Assembly: GCF_900112315.1 (NCBI RefSeq)
Contig: NZ_FOLL01000003.1
Location: 124,001 to 188,000 of the forward strand
Origin: Parapedobacter composti
Lineage (GTDB): Bacteria > Bacteroidota > Bacteroidia > Sphingobacteriales > Sphingobacteriaceae
Direction: 5' to 3'
Length of the DNA stretch: 64,000 bases
The notes below the pieces were generated by a model that was given only the letters and a program-made list of their open reading frames with translations, had not been told where the DNA came from and searched no databases. Below, piece by piece: positions 44,731 through 54,422 of this stretch; the stretch's first letter is position 1; each line of letters begins with the position of its first letter. The position numbers were made by a program, and so were the translations under genes.

Positions 44731-47700
44731 ATGATAACAAAAGAACGACTAAAAAGGAAGCTATGGCTTGCTGTATTGCTTTCTGTTGCCGGCACCGCTG
44801 TATTCGCTCAGTCGATTACCGGCAGCGTATTATCCTCGGACGATGGCAGCCCCATTGCGGGGGCGAGTGTGCAGGTGAAGGAGGGGGCAGACGCGGCAAT
44901 GACCGATGAGCGCGGGCGGTTCATCATCACCGCACAGCCCGGTGACCCGCTTATCGTAAGTTTTGTAGGCTACATCACACAGGAGCTGGCTGCGCGGGAC
45001 GGGATGGTTGTTCGCCTGGAGCCATCGGTGTCAGACCTGGAGGAAGTGGTGGTGGTTGGTTATGGTGTGCAGAAGAAGAAGTTGCTTACCGGAGCCAACT
45101 TTCAGGTGTCTGGCGAAGACATCCAGCAACGAAACCAGTTGAATCCGCTACAGGCGCTGCAAGGGCAGTCGCCGGGTGTAACCATCCTCTCCACCTCCGG
45201 TCAGCCCGGAGCCGATATGAAGGTTACCATCCGCGGGCTGGGGACCATCGGAGACGCTAGTCCGCTTTACATCATTGACGGGGTGCCCGGTGATATCAAC
45301 ATTCTGAACCCGGCGGATATTGAATCCATCGACGTATTGAAAGATGCAGCGTCGGCGGCGATTTACGGTGCCCAAGCCGCCAATGGCGTGGTGTTGGTTA
45401 CCACCAAATCCGGTGCAAGCGGCCGTGGGCAGGTTTCGTTTGATGCCTTCAAAGGGGCGCAACAGATAGCCCGGTATGCCCGGCTGTTGAATGCTGAGCA
45501 ATATAAGGTCATCATGAACGAGCAGGCGGTCAATTCCGGCGTGGCGCCATACGACTTCAACGCGATGGAAGGGCTTGGCGACACTGACTGGCTGAGCCAT
45601 ATGTTTAAAGACAACGCCAATATGGAAAACTATTCATTGAACATTGGTGGTGGATCTGAAACGTCAACCTATGCCCTGTCATTGAACTATATTACCCAGG
45701 AAGGGATTGTGGGTGGCAAAGATGTATCGAACTACGATCGCTACGGTTTTCGTATCAACAGCGAACATAAGTTGTATAAAGACGTGCTGAAGGTTGGCCA
45801 GCACCTGAACCTCAACTTTATCCGGAATACAGGCATTGCCGTGGGCAACCAATATAACAACACGTTGAGAGGTGCATTTTCTACTTCGCCACTTACCCCC
45901 GTTTATGGCGATAATAACCGCTTCGGCAGCCCCTATTATGATTCCAGTTTTTCACCGTGGTACAAGTCTGATGGCAACCCTTACGGCATGATGATGACCA
46001 CCACGAACAACATCAACGATGCTCAACGGCTAATGGCCGACGTGTACGCCGAATTGCAGCCTATTGAAAGGCTTCGTATCCGATCAGTGCTGGGCATTAA
46101 TTATTACGCCAATGAGTACCGGAACTTTACGCCGTTGTATCAGTTTTCTGAACTTAGTTATAATGTAGACCACACCACCGCTTTGCAGAACATAGGCAAA
46201 GGCCATACCATTACTGCCATCAATACGGCAAGTTATGATTTCCTTTTGGATGGTGGGCATACTTTCGGCGCATTGATAGGTATGGAAGCACAGCGCTACC
46301 AGGGCACGTTTCTACAAGGGTCGAATTGGAACCTGCTCTCACAGTTCAATGATTTTGCCCACGCTTACCTGGATAACACCACGGGGCAGGCTCATTTAGA
46401 CGATGAGGGTAATATTGTGGAGACCCGGCAGGTAAGCGGTCGGCCGGAAAACCTTTACCGCAGGGTATCCTATTTCGGGCGTCTGGATTACAATTATCAG
46501 GAAAAATACCTGTTCAATGCAACGTTACGGGCCGACGGCTCATCCCGGTTTTCCAGGGGCAACCGGTGGGGATACTTCCCTTCGTTTGCCGTGGGCTGGG
46601 TGGTCACCAACGAGGCGTTTTTCAATGAAGCGGGATTAGGGTGGCTTGATTTCCTGAAATTCCGCGGAAGTTGGGGGCAGGTAGGTAATCAAAACGTGGG
46701 AGATTTCCAGTTTGCCGCGCCCATCAATACCTCAACGGGCTATTCCGCAGATAATCCGGCGGCATTCTATGTCTTTGGTACGGGCAATGTCAATGTGCCT
46801 GGGGCATACCCCAGCCGCCTCTCCAATCCGGGACTACGGTGGGAAACATCTGAACAGACCAACGTGGGCCTGGATGCTCGTTTGTTCAATAACCGGTTAG
46901 GTGTGGTGGCCGATTACTACGTGAAGCACACCAAGGATTGGCTCGTACAGGCTCCCGTCTTGGCCACTGCCGGGGCGCTGCCTCCTTTCATCAACGGCGG
47001 AAGCGTGAAGAACACGGGCGTGGAACTCGCACTGAATTGGAACGACCGGCAGGGTGAGGTGGGATACAGCCTGGGTATCAATGGCGCTTATAATAAGAAT
47101 ACTGTGGGCCAGATACCTACCCAGGACGGGATCATCCATGGGCAGACCAATATGCTTTATGCGAATGCTGATGAATTTTACCGTGCAGAAAACGGCCATC
47201 CCATTGGCTATTTCTGGGGCTTCAAGACCGACGGTATCTTCCAGAATCAGGCAGAAATTGATGCATGGCGTGATGCAGGCTATGGCATCCTGCAGAGCGA
47301 TGTGCGGCCGGGCGATGTCAGGTATGTAGACGTAAACCACGATGGGGTGATCAACCAGTACGACAAAGTGAATTTGGGCAAGGGAATGCCGGATTTTACC
47401 TATGGCATCAACTTGGGGTTGAGTTACAAAGGAGCGGATTTTTCGGTCAATGCCTACGGTGTGGCCGGCAATGAACTGGTACAAGCCTATCGGGATCCGG
47501 GAACGCGGCAGGCCAATTATACTACTGCCATCCTGGAGCGGTGGACCGGCGAGGGAACCTCGAACCGGATACCGCGCGTGACTGAAACCAACATCAATTG
47601 GCGCTTTTCTGACCTGTATCTTCAGGACGGCAGTTTCCTGCGGGTGAGCAACATCACCCTCGGATATGATATTTCAAAGCTCGTTCGGTGGTCTTATCTC

Positions 47701-47868
47701 GGACAAGCCAGGATTTATTTCCAGGCCCAGAATCCGTTTACGTTTACCAAATACGACGGTATGGATCCCGAAATCGGATATGGCACGGATGGCTGGGCGC
47801 CGGGCATCGATCTGGGCTACTACCCGCGGCCACGGGTGCTGATGATAGGGACAAACATCAAATTCTAA
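44731..47868 (+). CDS. SusC/RagA TonB-linked outer-membrane transporter (pair 2)
   Basis: A protein of 1045 residues. Signal peptide (cut after AVFAQ), carboxypeptidase-regulatory domain (ITGSVLSSDDGSPIAGASV), TonB-box-like region (EEVVVVGYGVQKKKL), plug (TIRGLGTIGDASPLYIIDGV, DVLKDAASAAIYGAQAANGV) and a large barrel that ends in VLMIGTNIKF. It lies 70 bp after GH31 and ten bases before its SusD. It should import oligosaccharides released at the surface by the GH5 enzyme of the same operon. Confidence 0.96.
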   Translation: MITKERLKRKLWLAVLLSVAGTAVFAQSITGSVLSSDDGSPIAGASVQVKEGADAAMTDERGRFIITAQPGDPLIVSFVGYITQELAARDGMVVRLEPSVSDLEEVVVVGYGVQKKKLLTGANFQVSGEDIQQRNQLNPLQALQGQSPGVTILSTSGQPGADMKVTIRGLGTIGDASPLYIIDGVPGDINILNPADIESIDVLKDAASAAIYGAQAANGVVLVTTKSGASGRGQVSFDAFKGAQQIARYARLLNAEQYKVIMNEQAVNSGVAPYDFNAMEGLGDTDWLSHMFKDNANMENYSLNIGGGSETSTYALSLNYITQEGIVGGKDVSNYDRYGFRINSEHKLYKDVLKVGQHLNLNFIRNTGIAVGNQYNNTLRGAFSTSPLTPVYGDNNRFGSPYYDSSFSPWYKSDGNPYGMMMTTTNNINDAQRLMADVYAELQPIERLRIRSVLGINYYANEYRNFTPLYQFSELSYNVDHTTALQNIGKGHTITAINTASYDFLLDGGHTFGALIGMEAQRYQGTFLQGSNWNLLSQFNDFAHAYLDNTTGQAHLDDEGNIVETRQVSGRPENLYRRVSYFGRLDYNYQEKYLFNATLRADGSSRFSRGNRWGYFPSFAVGWVVTNEAFFNEAGLGWLDFLKFRGSWGQVGNQNVGDFQFAAPINTSTGYSADNPAAFYVFGTGNVNVPGAYPSRLSNPGLRWETSEQTNVGLDARLFNNRLGVVADYYVKHTKDWLVQAPVLATAGALPPFINGGSVKNTGVELALNWNDRQGEVGYSLGINGAYNKNTVGQIPTQDGIIHGQTNMLYANADEFYRAENGHPIGYFWGFKTDGIFQNQAEIDAWRDAGYGILQSDVRPGDVRYVDVNHDGVINQYDKVNLGKGMPDFTYGINLGLSYKGADFSVNAYGVAGNELVQAYRDPGTRQANYTTAILERWTGEGTSNRIPRVTETNINWRFSDLYLQDGSFLRVSNITLGYDISKLVRWSYLGQARIYFQAQNPFTFTKYDGMDPEIGYGTDGWAPGIDLGYYPRPRVLMIGTNIKF

Positions 47869-47877
47869 CCGAAAACA

Positions 47878-49506
47878 ATGAAGATTATGAAACCTTTATT
47901 TTTCCATATAGCCGCATTTTTCGGGCTTGCCTTTGGGTCGGGCTGTTCAGGCAGCTTTCTGGACATCGATCCGATGACGAGCATCCTTGACCAGAATTTC
48001 TATAAAGATATCAACGATGCCGAAATGGCCCTGATAGGGTGTTACGACGGCTATCAACGGACCGCTTCAAATGGGAGTTTTGCCTTTCCTGTGGTTTCTG
48101 AGGTGCTGTCTGACAACTGTTTCGGGGGCACTGGCCATGGCGACGGTCGCAATTATCAAGTGTTGGATCGCTTTGACCAAGCACAGTCTTCGGCAGATGA
48201 GAACATTTTCAATGGCACATGGACCGATTACTACGCCGGTATCTTCCGATGCAACACGCTGCTATCGAAATTGGACGGTACGGACTTCAGTGGCAATCAG
48301 GCCGCGCGCAACCGTATTGAGGGGGAAACCAGGTTTTTGCGGGCCTTGATGTATTTCGATATGGTGCGTCTTTTTGAACGTATTCCGCTGCTCACCGAGC
48401 CTACCACGGAAAACCTGCCGCAAGCTGACCCTACAGATACGTATAAGCTCATTGTGGAGGATTTGCTGTTTGCTGCGGACAATATTCCGGCGGACGCTTA
48501 TCCAAAGGCCAGTGCGGCGCAAAATGACGGACGCGTAACACCTTACGCCGCCAAAGCACTGCTGGCGAGGGTATACCTGTTTTACACTGGCTATTACGGG
48601 CGGGATGACCTGGGCGTTAGCAAGGCTCAGGTGTTGCAGGGCGTTGAAGATATCATTACCAGCAACGAATATAGGCTGGTGGACGACTTTAAGTCGCTCT
48701 GGCCGGCAGCCAGCTATGTGCCGGAGCCAGAAACGAACACCCTAGATCGTTCTGGCTATGCCGGCAAGGGAAACAGTGAAGTGGTGTTTGCCCAAAAATT
48801 CAACAACACCCAGAATTACAGCGGCATGGTAGACGGAAATGCGTGGCTCGTTTTGCTGGGGCTGCGGCAGACCCGCTTTTCGCCCTATGGGATTGGCTGG
48901 GGGGCCTGCACGGTCAATCCCCGGTTGGTCAACGCGTTTTCTGCCAACGATCCTCGCCGGAACGCTTCCATCTTGGATATCGTTGCGGAAGGGGTGCCTA
49001 CACGGGATTTGTTGCCTGAGCAGCGGGAATATACCGGTTATATGAACAAAAAATATATGCCCACGGCCTTGCCGGACGGCACCGACGATGTGGGCGGCGA
49101 AGGCGACTTCATGATTTCACAGGATCAAGACTACATCGTAATCCGCTATGCCGATGTGCTGCTGATGGCCGCGGAATTGGGGTCACACAATGCCCAGGAG
49201 TATTTTGACCAAGTGCGTGGACGCTTGGGGCTGGGAAGCAGGCCCGTATCGCAGGAAGCGATTATGGAAGAGCGGCGGCTGGAGTTTGCGTTTGAAGGTA
49301 TCCGGTACTGGGATTTGTTAAGACAGGGGCTGAACACCGCCGCGGCCACCATTGCGCAAACTCAGCATGTGTTGAGCGGCAATGCTCCTGATCAGGTGGT
49401 TATAGAGGGCGCGAAAATCCAGCAAAAGCGCGGATTTATGCAGATTCCGATGACGCAGATTACGCTGTCTAAAGGCGTGCTGACACAAAACGAAGGATGG
49501 AATTAA
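47878..49506 (+). CDS. SusD/RagB nutrient-binding outer-membrane lipoprotein (pair 2)
   Basis: A surface lipoprotein of 542 residues with the lipid-anchor Cys in FGSGCSG. SusD features include LDIDPMTSILDQNFYKDIND at the N-terminus, GETRFLRALMYFDMVRLFE in the TPR region and ERRLEFAFEGIRYWDLLRQG near the end. It forms the lid of the preceding SusC and binds glycan. A second in-frame ATG seven bases in (47887) is also possible. Confidence 0.95.
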   Translation: MKIMKPLFFHIAAFFGLAFGSGCSGSFLDIDPMTSILDQNFYKDINDAEMALIGCYDGYQRTASNGSFAFPVVSEVLSDNCFGGTGHGDGRNYQVLDRFDQAQSSADENIFNGTWTDYYAGIFRCNTLLSKLDGTDFSGNQAARNRIEGETRFLRALMYFDMVRLFERIPLLTEPTTENLPQADPTDTYKLIVEDLLFAADNIPADAYPKASAAQNDGRVTPYAAKALLARVYLFYTGYYGRDDLGVSKAQVLQGVEDIITSNEYRLVDDFKSLWPAASYVPEPETNTLDRSGYAGKGNSEVVFAQKFNNTQNYSGMVDGNAWLVLLGLRQTRFSPYGIGWGACTVNPRLVNAFSANDPRRNASILDIVAEGVPTRDLLPEQREYTGYMNKKYMPTALPDGTDDVGGEGDFMISQDQDYIVIRYADVLLMAAELGSHNAQEYFDQVRGRLGLGSRPVSQEAIMEERRLEFAFEGIRYWDLLRQGLNTAAATIAQTQHVLSGNAPDQVVIEGAKIQQKRGFMQIPMTQITLSKGVLTQNEGWN

Positions 49507-49525
49507 TCATAAATGGACATACATT

Positions 49526-51475
49526 ATGAAAAAGTTAATAAAGAGATCTGCCGGGTTGCTACTTCTGGCGATGGCAGTTTTTGGCTGTTCGCCCGAGGAC
49601 TTCGACCTCGGTGCGGTGGACGTGAAGCCCGAAGATCTGGTGCCGGGCCTCGCCTTTACCATAGAGCACGATTCGGAAAACCCGAATATCGTATACTTGA
49701 CCTCGTTGATGGACAAACGGTATACGCCACTGTGGGAACATCCGCAAGGACGGAGCCAGGATGCCCGGGTAACCCTGCGCATTCCATTCGAAGGTATTTA
49801 TGAAGTGAGGTTTGGTGTGCAAACGCGGGGAGGTGCCGTTTACGGCGAGCCGGTGACGTTTACGATAGATGAGTTTTATGCTGGGTTTGTGGAGCATGAA
49901 CTATGGACCCTACTCACCGGGGGCATCGGGCAATCCAAAACGTGGATACATGACAATGGGCAGTATGGCCTCGCCAGCGGAGAATTGGATTATGCCGATC
50001 CATCTACCACGGTGGAGTGGAACAACTTTACCCCAAACTGGTCGCCCGGCCGCGGCCATACCGGCGATCCCAACATCTGGGAAAGCTCGATGACCTTTTC
50101 GCTGAAGGACGGCGCTTTTTACAATGTAACCAATAAAACGGCCGATGGCGCCGTAGAACAGTCGGGCACGTTCATGCTGGATATGGATAACCATACGCTC
50201 ACCATTACCGGAGCGGACCTTATGCATACACAGGGGTGGCACAACAAAACGACGAATTGGTCCAGAGGCCTGAAGCTGCTGACGTTGACCGAAAACCAAC
50301 TGCGGGTAGCTGTGCTCCGGGAAGAGATATCCGGTGAAAGCGAGTGGTGGTTAATCTGGAATTTTGTAGCCAAGGAGTACGCCGATAATTATGTGCCGGA
50401 GGAACGGCCGGATCCTGTGCCCCCCATTGATGGCAACGGGCAGGATGTTATTTCAACCACCCGGACGAAAACATGGGTGCTCTCTCCGGAAACGCCCTAT
50501 GACTGGGCGGATCTGGAGGGCAACCTGCTGAATAATTTCTCTGGGCCGGAAGCTTACCTCTCTTCCGAATGGGCAGCTTACAACTTAGACATGATAAACG
50601 CCACCAAGCTCACGTTTAGTGCGCTGTCTGCCACCACCGGTAGATTCGTGTTCACGTCGTATGACGGTGAGCCGGTGGAAGGCGAATATACCGTCGACCA
50701 GAATAACGATATCGATTTTGGCCAGCCATTGAATGCGGTGATCAGCGAATCCGATTTTGGCTGGATAAGCACGATGAGACTGGGAACCTCTGCCGAGAAC
50801 AAATTACGTATCGTTAAGACGAAGGCCGATGCATTTGGCAACGTTACCGACATGTGGCTGGGGCAGCGGTCGGCTGAAAAAGAGGAATACATGGTTTTTC
50901 ACTTTGTGATAGGCAGCGGCGGCGGATCTACGGATCCCTTGCAGGGCTGGAAGAGCGCGCTGGCAGGAAAAACCTTTAAGCCAGACGTCAACTGGTTTGT
51001 GGATTGGGTGGGATTCCCCCCCGGCTTTGAAGGCGGGTGGACATCCGCTAGCACGTTCGGCAACGACTTTACGTCGAATTCCTGGGTCTGGGATGCTAAT
51101 GTCCGGGCCGTAGCTGAAAGCGCGTCTCTACGCTTTTTCATGGCAGGTGACCAGATGAAAGTAGAGCTGATACAGACCAAGGCGGGTCAGCCGCATAGCG
51201 CTGTTGGCAGCGTTAACATTGATACGGAAAACAATATACTGAACATCGATATCCCGTTGGTAGACTATGCCGGCACGGTGGCCGGCTGGTTGGGTACGAC
51301 CAATGATAAATCGATTACCGGGAGCACGAACGACTGGTATTTTGTGCCGCACGGTGGGTCTAACCTGAGTAATATTGCCACCAATGGTTTTTGGTTGGGA
51401 CGTGTGGCCAACTCCACAGCAGCGGGGGATGATAACGACGAAATTTTAATTTTCCATTATGTGCTGGTCAATTAA
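49526..51475 (+). CDS. Putative surface glycan-binding lipoprotein with three repeated modules
   Basis: A lipoprotein of 649 residues (lipid-anchor Cys21 in AVFGC). It takes the position of the surface glycan-binding protein in SusC/SusD operons. Residues 35-115 form an immunoglobulin/PKD-like domain (RIPFEGIYEVRFGVQTRGG). Three Trp-rich modules follow, at about 127-285, 310-463 and 473-649. Each opens with a KTW or KTF motif (QSKTWIHD, TKTWVLSP, GKTFKPDV) and closes with a hydrophobic strand (WWLIWNFV, YMVFHFVIG, ILIFHYVLVN). The closing strands look lipocalin- or beta-sandwich-like. I do not recognise a named family. It overlaps the GH5 gene by 17 bp. Confidence 0.75.
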   Translation: MKKLIKRSAGLLLLAMAVFGCSPEDFDLGAVDVKPEDLVPGLAFTIEHDSENPNIVYLTSLMDKRYTPLWEHPQGRSQDARVTLRIPFEGIYEVRFGVQTRGGAVYGEPVTFTIDEFYAGFVEHELWTLLTGGIGQSKTWIHDNGQYGLASGELDYADPSTTVEWNNFTPNWSPGRGHTGDPNIWESSMTFSLKDGAFYNVTNKTADGAVEQSGTFMLDMDNHTLTITGADLMHTQGWHNKTTNWSRGLKLLTLTENQLRVAVLREEISGESEWWLIWNFVAKEYADNYVPEERPDPVPPIDGNGQDVISTTRTKTWVLSPETPYDWADLEGNLLNNFSGPEAYLSSEWAAYNLDMINATKLTFSALSATTGRFVFTSYDGEPVEGEYTVDQNNDIDFGQPLNAVISESDFGWISTMRLGTSAENKLRIVKTKADAFGNVTDMWLGQRSAEKEEYMVFHFVIGSGGGSTDPLQGWKSALAGKTFKPDVNWFVDWVGFPPGFEGGWTSASTFGNDFTSNSWVWDANVRAVAESASLRFFMAGDQMKVELIQTKAGQPHSAVGSVNIDTENNILNIDIPLVDYAGTVAGWLGTTNDKSITGSTNDWYFVPHGGSNLSNIATNGFWLGRVANSTAAGDDNDEILIFHYVLVN

Positions 51476-53204
51476 ACAAACCGGCCTGTCGGTCTGGCGC
51501 CCCCGCTATCCGGCATGGGCGCCGGCCTGGATTTTCGGATTGGTGTTTATACTTCTTAGTGCGAGCTGCTCCAAAAAGGCGGATGTTCCCGAGCCGGAGC
51601 TTAAAGTTTCTACGGATGCCCTCCATCTGGATGCCGACGGAGGCGAAACTTTCTTTCATGTAGCGGTCAATATGAACTGGAGCGCTTCCAGTTCGGACCT
51701 TTGGTGCATATTACCTGTCACGGCGGGCGATGCGGGGACCACGAAGGTGGCGGTGCAGATTGCCCCGAACGCCGGCGTGGAGCCACGGAATGCGACCATC
51801 ACCGTGAATGCCGGCGCGCTCAGCCAGCAGATTAAGGTTACGCAGGAGGGCGCGATTACGCTGGATGTTGAGCAAGATGAATATGAAATAGGAGCAGCCG
51901 GCGGAGCGATAGCCGTTGGTGTAATGGCTTCGGAGGCTTTTCAAGTGGAAGCGGATTCCGACTGGATTGAGAAGGCGGCCGAGCCGGATGCTGCCGGCAC
52001 GGCGAAATTCATCATTAAACCGAATCCCTCCGTGCTGGAGCGCCAAGGTCTAATCCGCTTTGTACTGGCAGGGCTTATTCGAAATGTAACGGTACGTCAA
52101 TCGGGACAGGAAGCCGAAATTCCTGCAGACAAAAGCGGGGTGGAGCGTGACGCCCCGGCGCTGGTGCGACAGATGACGGTAGGCTGGAACCTCGGCAACG
52201 CGCTGGAGGCTGGCAGCAGCCCCCTTGTGGCCGATGAAACGCTCTGGGGTAACCCCAGGACTACCAAAGCCCTGATTGACGCGGTTAAGCACGCCGGATT
52301 CAATGCCGTGCGCATCCCCTGCGCTTGGAGCGGTTACATGGAAGACCAGGCCAGCTACCGGATAAGAGAGGACTGGCTGGCGCGGGTTAAGGAAGTGGTG
52401 GATTATTGCCTGGATAACGACATGTATGCCATTATCAACACCCATTGGGACGGTGGGTGGCTGGAAGAACACCCGCTGTATGCGCACCAGGAAGCGGTGA
52501 ACCGAAAGTTCGGTGCCCTGTGGAAGCAGGTTGCGGTTTACTTCAGGGATTACGACGAGCGACTGCTTTTTGCCGGAACGAACGAAGTGCGAGCTAATTA
52601 TGACGCGCCTACGGCCGAGCACATCGCCGTGCAGCTTTCTTATAACCAGACGTTTGTGAATACGGTGCGGGCCACCGGCGGAAGAAACGCCTACCGCAAC
52701 CTCGTTGTACAGGCATACAACACGAATATTGAACACGCTGTTAACCACCTGCGGTTGCCTGACGATAGCGAACCCGACCGGCTGATTGTGGAAGTGCACT
52801 ATTACGATCCCTACGACTTCACATTAGACCAGAATAGTGACAAGTACCTTTGGGGCAGCGAATACCGGGGGCATGCACAGGTTTCGTCCTGGGGCCAGGA
52901 AGAGTGGGTGGATCAGACGTTCGCTAAGATGAAAACTCACTTTATCGACAAAGGTGTCCCGGTTATTCTCGGCGAATACGGTGTGATGCGGCGCGCGGCG
53001 CCTGCGGGCATACTGGCGGACCATGTGCGGTCCAGAAACAGTTATCTGCGGTATGTGACGAGGGCGGCCCGGCTAAGCGGAATGGTTCCGTTTTACTGGG
53101 ATAGTGGCCATACCGGCAACAACGCCTCGGGACTGTTTAACCGTGGTGCAGCTACCCCTGTTCATCAGGATGCCATTTCGGCCATTGTGGGCGCGGTACC
53201 TTAG
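51459..53204 (+). CDS. BACON-GH5 endo-glucanase, probable endo-xyloglucanase
   Basis: A surface lipoprotein of 581 residues. The signal sequence has a long basic start and the lipobox LSASC. Two BACON domains lie at about 45-130 and 133-215 (DADGGETFFHVAVNMNWSAS; GAAGGAIAVGVMASEAFQVE). The GH5 barrel runs from about 225 to 580, with GWNLGNALEA, the acid/base E376 in AGTNEV and the nucleophile E506 in ILGEYG. The wording around these residues fits subfamily GH5_4. BACON plus GH5_4 is the layout of BoGH5A, the surface endo-xyloglucanase of Bacteroides ovatus. Other beta-glucans are possible. The ATG overlaps the previous gene by 17 bp. Confidence 0.92.
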   Translation: MCWSIKQTGLSVWRPRYPAWAPAWIFGLVFILLSASCSKKADVPEPELKVSTDALHLDADGGETFFHVAVNMNWSASSSDLWCILPVTAGDAGTTKVAVQIAPNAGVEPRNATITVNAGALSQQIKVTQEGAITLDVEQDEYEIGAAGGAIAVGVMASEAFQVEADSDWIEKAAEPDAAGTAKFIIKPNPSVLERQGLIRFVLAGLIRNVTVRQSGQEAEIPADKSGVERDAPALVRQMTVGWNLGNALEAGSSPLVADETLWGNPRTTKALIDAVKHAGFNAVRIPCAWSGYMEDQASYRIREDWLARVKEVVDYCLDNDMYAIINTHWDGGWLEEHPLYAHQEAVNRKFGALWKQVAVYFRDYDERLLFAGTNEVRANYDAPTAEHIAVQLSYNQTFVNTVRATGGRNAYRNLVVQAYNTNIEHAVNHLRLPDDSEPDRLIVEVHYYDPYDFTLDQNSDKYLWGSEYRGHAQVSSWGQEEWVDQTFAKMKTHFIDKGVPVILGEYGVMRRAAPAGILADHVRSRNSYLRYVTRAARLSGMVPFYWDSGHTGNNASGLFNRGAATPVHQDAISAIVGAVP

Positions 53205-53228
53205 GCGGTTGGTGTCCCGCCTACTTTT
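53202..53228 (+). terminator. Likely terminator at the end of the polysaccharide operon
   Basis: A perfect 7 bp stem, TAGGCGG / CCGCCTA, with an eight-base loop, is followed by a short T-tract. The stem begins at the GH5 stop codon itself. Confidence 0.5.
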
Positions 53229-53239
53229 CGCCAGATGGG

Positions 53240-53271
53240 TTTGTTTTTATAGCCTACTTTGGCTAAGTTTG
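53240..53271 (+). promoter_or_regulatory. Promoter of the DUF4293 gene
   Basis: Minus-33 TTTG (53240-53243), 20 bp spacer, minus-7 TAAGTTTG (53264-53271): a full consensus promoter. Leader of about 23 bases. Confidence 0.8.
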
Positions 53272-53297
53272 CGCTAAATGCATAGAAAGACAACCGC

Positions 53298-53771
53298 ATG
53301 ATTCAGCGCATCCAAAGTATCTGGCTTTTTTTAGCGTCGGCAACGATTTTTGCCTTGTTCCTCTTCCCCTATCTGCAATATGCCGATTTCGGAGGTATGG
53401 GTAAGGCATTGAAGGTTACGGGCGTGTACTATGGCCTGGAAGGGCAGGCCATCCGCGAAAAGTTTTTTATCCTGCAAACGGTAGCGACGGTACTGCTCGG
53501 CGCTTTTCCACTCTTTATCCTCTTCAGGTTCCGTAACCGCAAGCAGCAGATCCAGTTGGTTCTATTGGAAATTGTGCTTTTGCTGCTGTTTGGCGTATGG
53601 CTTTATGTTACAGCGAGCACGGTCTTGACGGGAGCTAACCAGTTCCTTTCGGCGAGGAACATCGGGGTAGGCTTTTTCTTGCTGCCCATCAGCATCATTT
53701 TCTTGTTGATGGCCCTGGGTGGTATCCGTAAAGATGAACGGCTTATCAAGTCGGCAGACCGGCTGCGATAA
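53298..53771 (+). CDS. DUF4293 membrane protein
   Basis: A small protein of 157 residues with four hydrophobic segments, at about 8-24, 55-76, 85-105 and 118-140. It starts MIQRIQSIWLFLAS, the recognised N-terminus of DUF4293. No function is known for the family. It is transcribed alone, and the convergent neighbour ends four bases after it. Confidence 0.88.
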   Translation: MIQRIQSIWLFLASATIFALFLFPYLQYADFGGMGKALKVTGVYYGLEGQAIREKFFILQTVATVLLGAFPLFILFRFRNRKQQIQLVLLEIVLLLLFGVWLYVTASTVLTGANQFLSARNIGVGFFLLPISIIFLLMALGGIRKDERLIKSADRLR

Positions 53772-53775
53772 TTTT

Positions 53776-54312
53776 TTACCGATACCTGATCTGTTGGCGA
53801 TCCATCAGGCCCATCTGGTCTTTCATCAGCTTGATTTGGTCAGCCAATAATTTGTTTTTATCCGCCCGTTTCGCCTCCTGCAAATATTTGGTAGCCTCCC
53901 GTTTGTTCCGTTTTGCCATGGCGATGCCGGCAAGGCTGAGCTTCGCCAGCGCTACGTTATGGCTCATGTGCAGGCCGAGAGAAAGGGCTTTCTTGAAGTA
54001 TTTTTCCGATTGCATGGGCGACTTCTGCGATTCCATAAGCCCCAGGAGCAGGTGGTAATACCCGTGCTGGGCCCGGATAAGTTGCTTTTCATAATTCGTG
54101 ATCCGCGCTAACCACTGGGCCGCTTTGGCCATGTTTTCTTTGCGGAGATAGAACTGCGCAATCAGCATATTTTCGTTGAAGAAAACGGTCAGAAACGCGA
54201 TGAGTGTAAGTAGAATCCCAAGAATGCCCCAGCCCCATTCACCATAGAAAAACAGGGCGACAGTGCCGATAAGGATTAGCGAAGATATGATGATTCGAAC
54301 CAGGTTAGACAT
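53776..54312 (-). CDS. Membrane protein with TPR-like helices, unknown function
   Basis: A protein of 178 residues. Two hydrophobic segments (about 5-24 and 27-45) are followed by a helical cytosolic part that reads like two tetratricopeptide repeats (AQHGYYHLLLGLMESQ, SEKYFKKALSLGLHMSHNVA). The tail is basic. I recognise it as a common hypothetical in Sphingobacteriaceae, without known role. Confidence 0.78.
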   Translation of the reverse strand: MSNLVRIIISSLILIGTVALFFYGEWGWGILGILLTLIAFLTVFFNENMLIAQFYLRKENMAKAAQWLARITNYEKQLIRAQHGYYHLLLGLMESQKSPMQSEKYFKKALSLGLHMSHNVALAKLSLAGIAMAKRNKREATKYLQEAKRADKNKLLADQIKLMKDQMGLMDRQQIRYR

Positions 54313-54350
54313 GCGATATGATTTAATTCCCGATGTGTTAAATAACCGTG

Positions 54351-54381
54351 CAAATATCCGTTAATTTGAGCGCTTTAACAA
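54351..54381 (-). promoter_or_regulatory. Promoter of the TPR-like membrane protein gene
   Basis: Minus-33 TTG (54379-54381) and minus-7 GATATTTG (54351-54358, one mismatch) are 20 bp apart. The leader is about 35 bases. Confidence 0.55.
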
Positions 54382-54410
54382 CTGGTAAGGCTATATTTTA
54401 CAATAAAGTG

Positions 54411-54418
54411 TACTTTTG
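54411..54418 (+). promoter_or_regulatory. Minus-7 promoter box for ung
   Basis: TACTTTTG matches TAnnTTTG exactly and ends four bases before the ung ATG at 54423, predicting a leaderless or almost leaderless mRNA. Confidence 0.6.
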
Positions 54419-54422
54419 TGAT

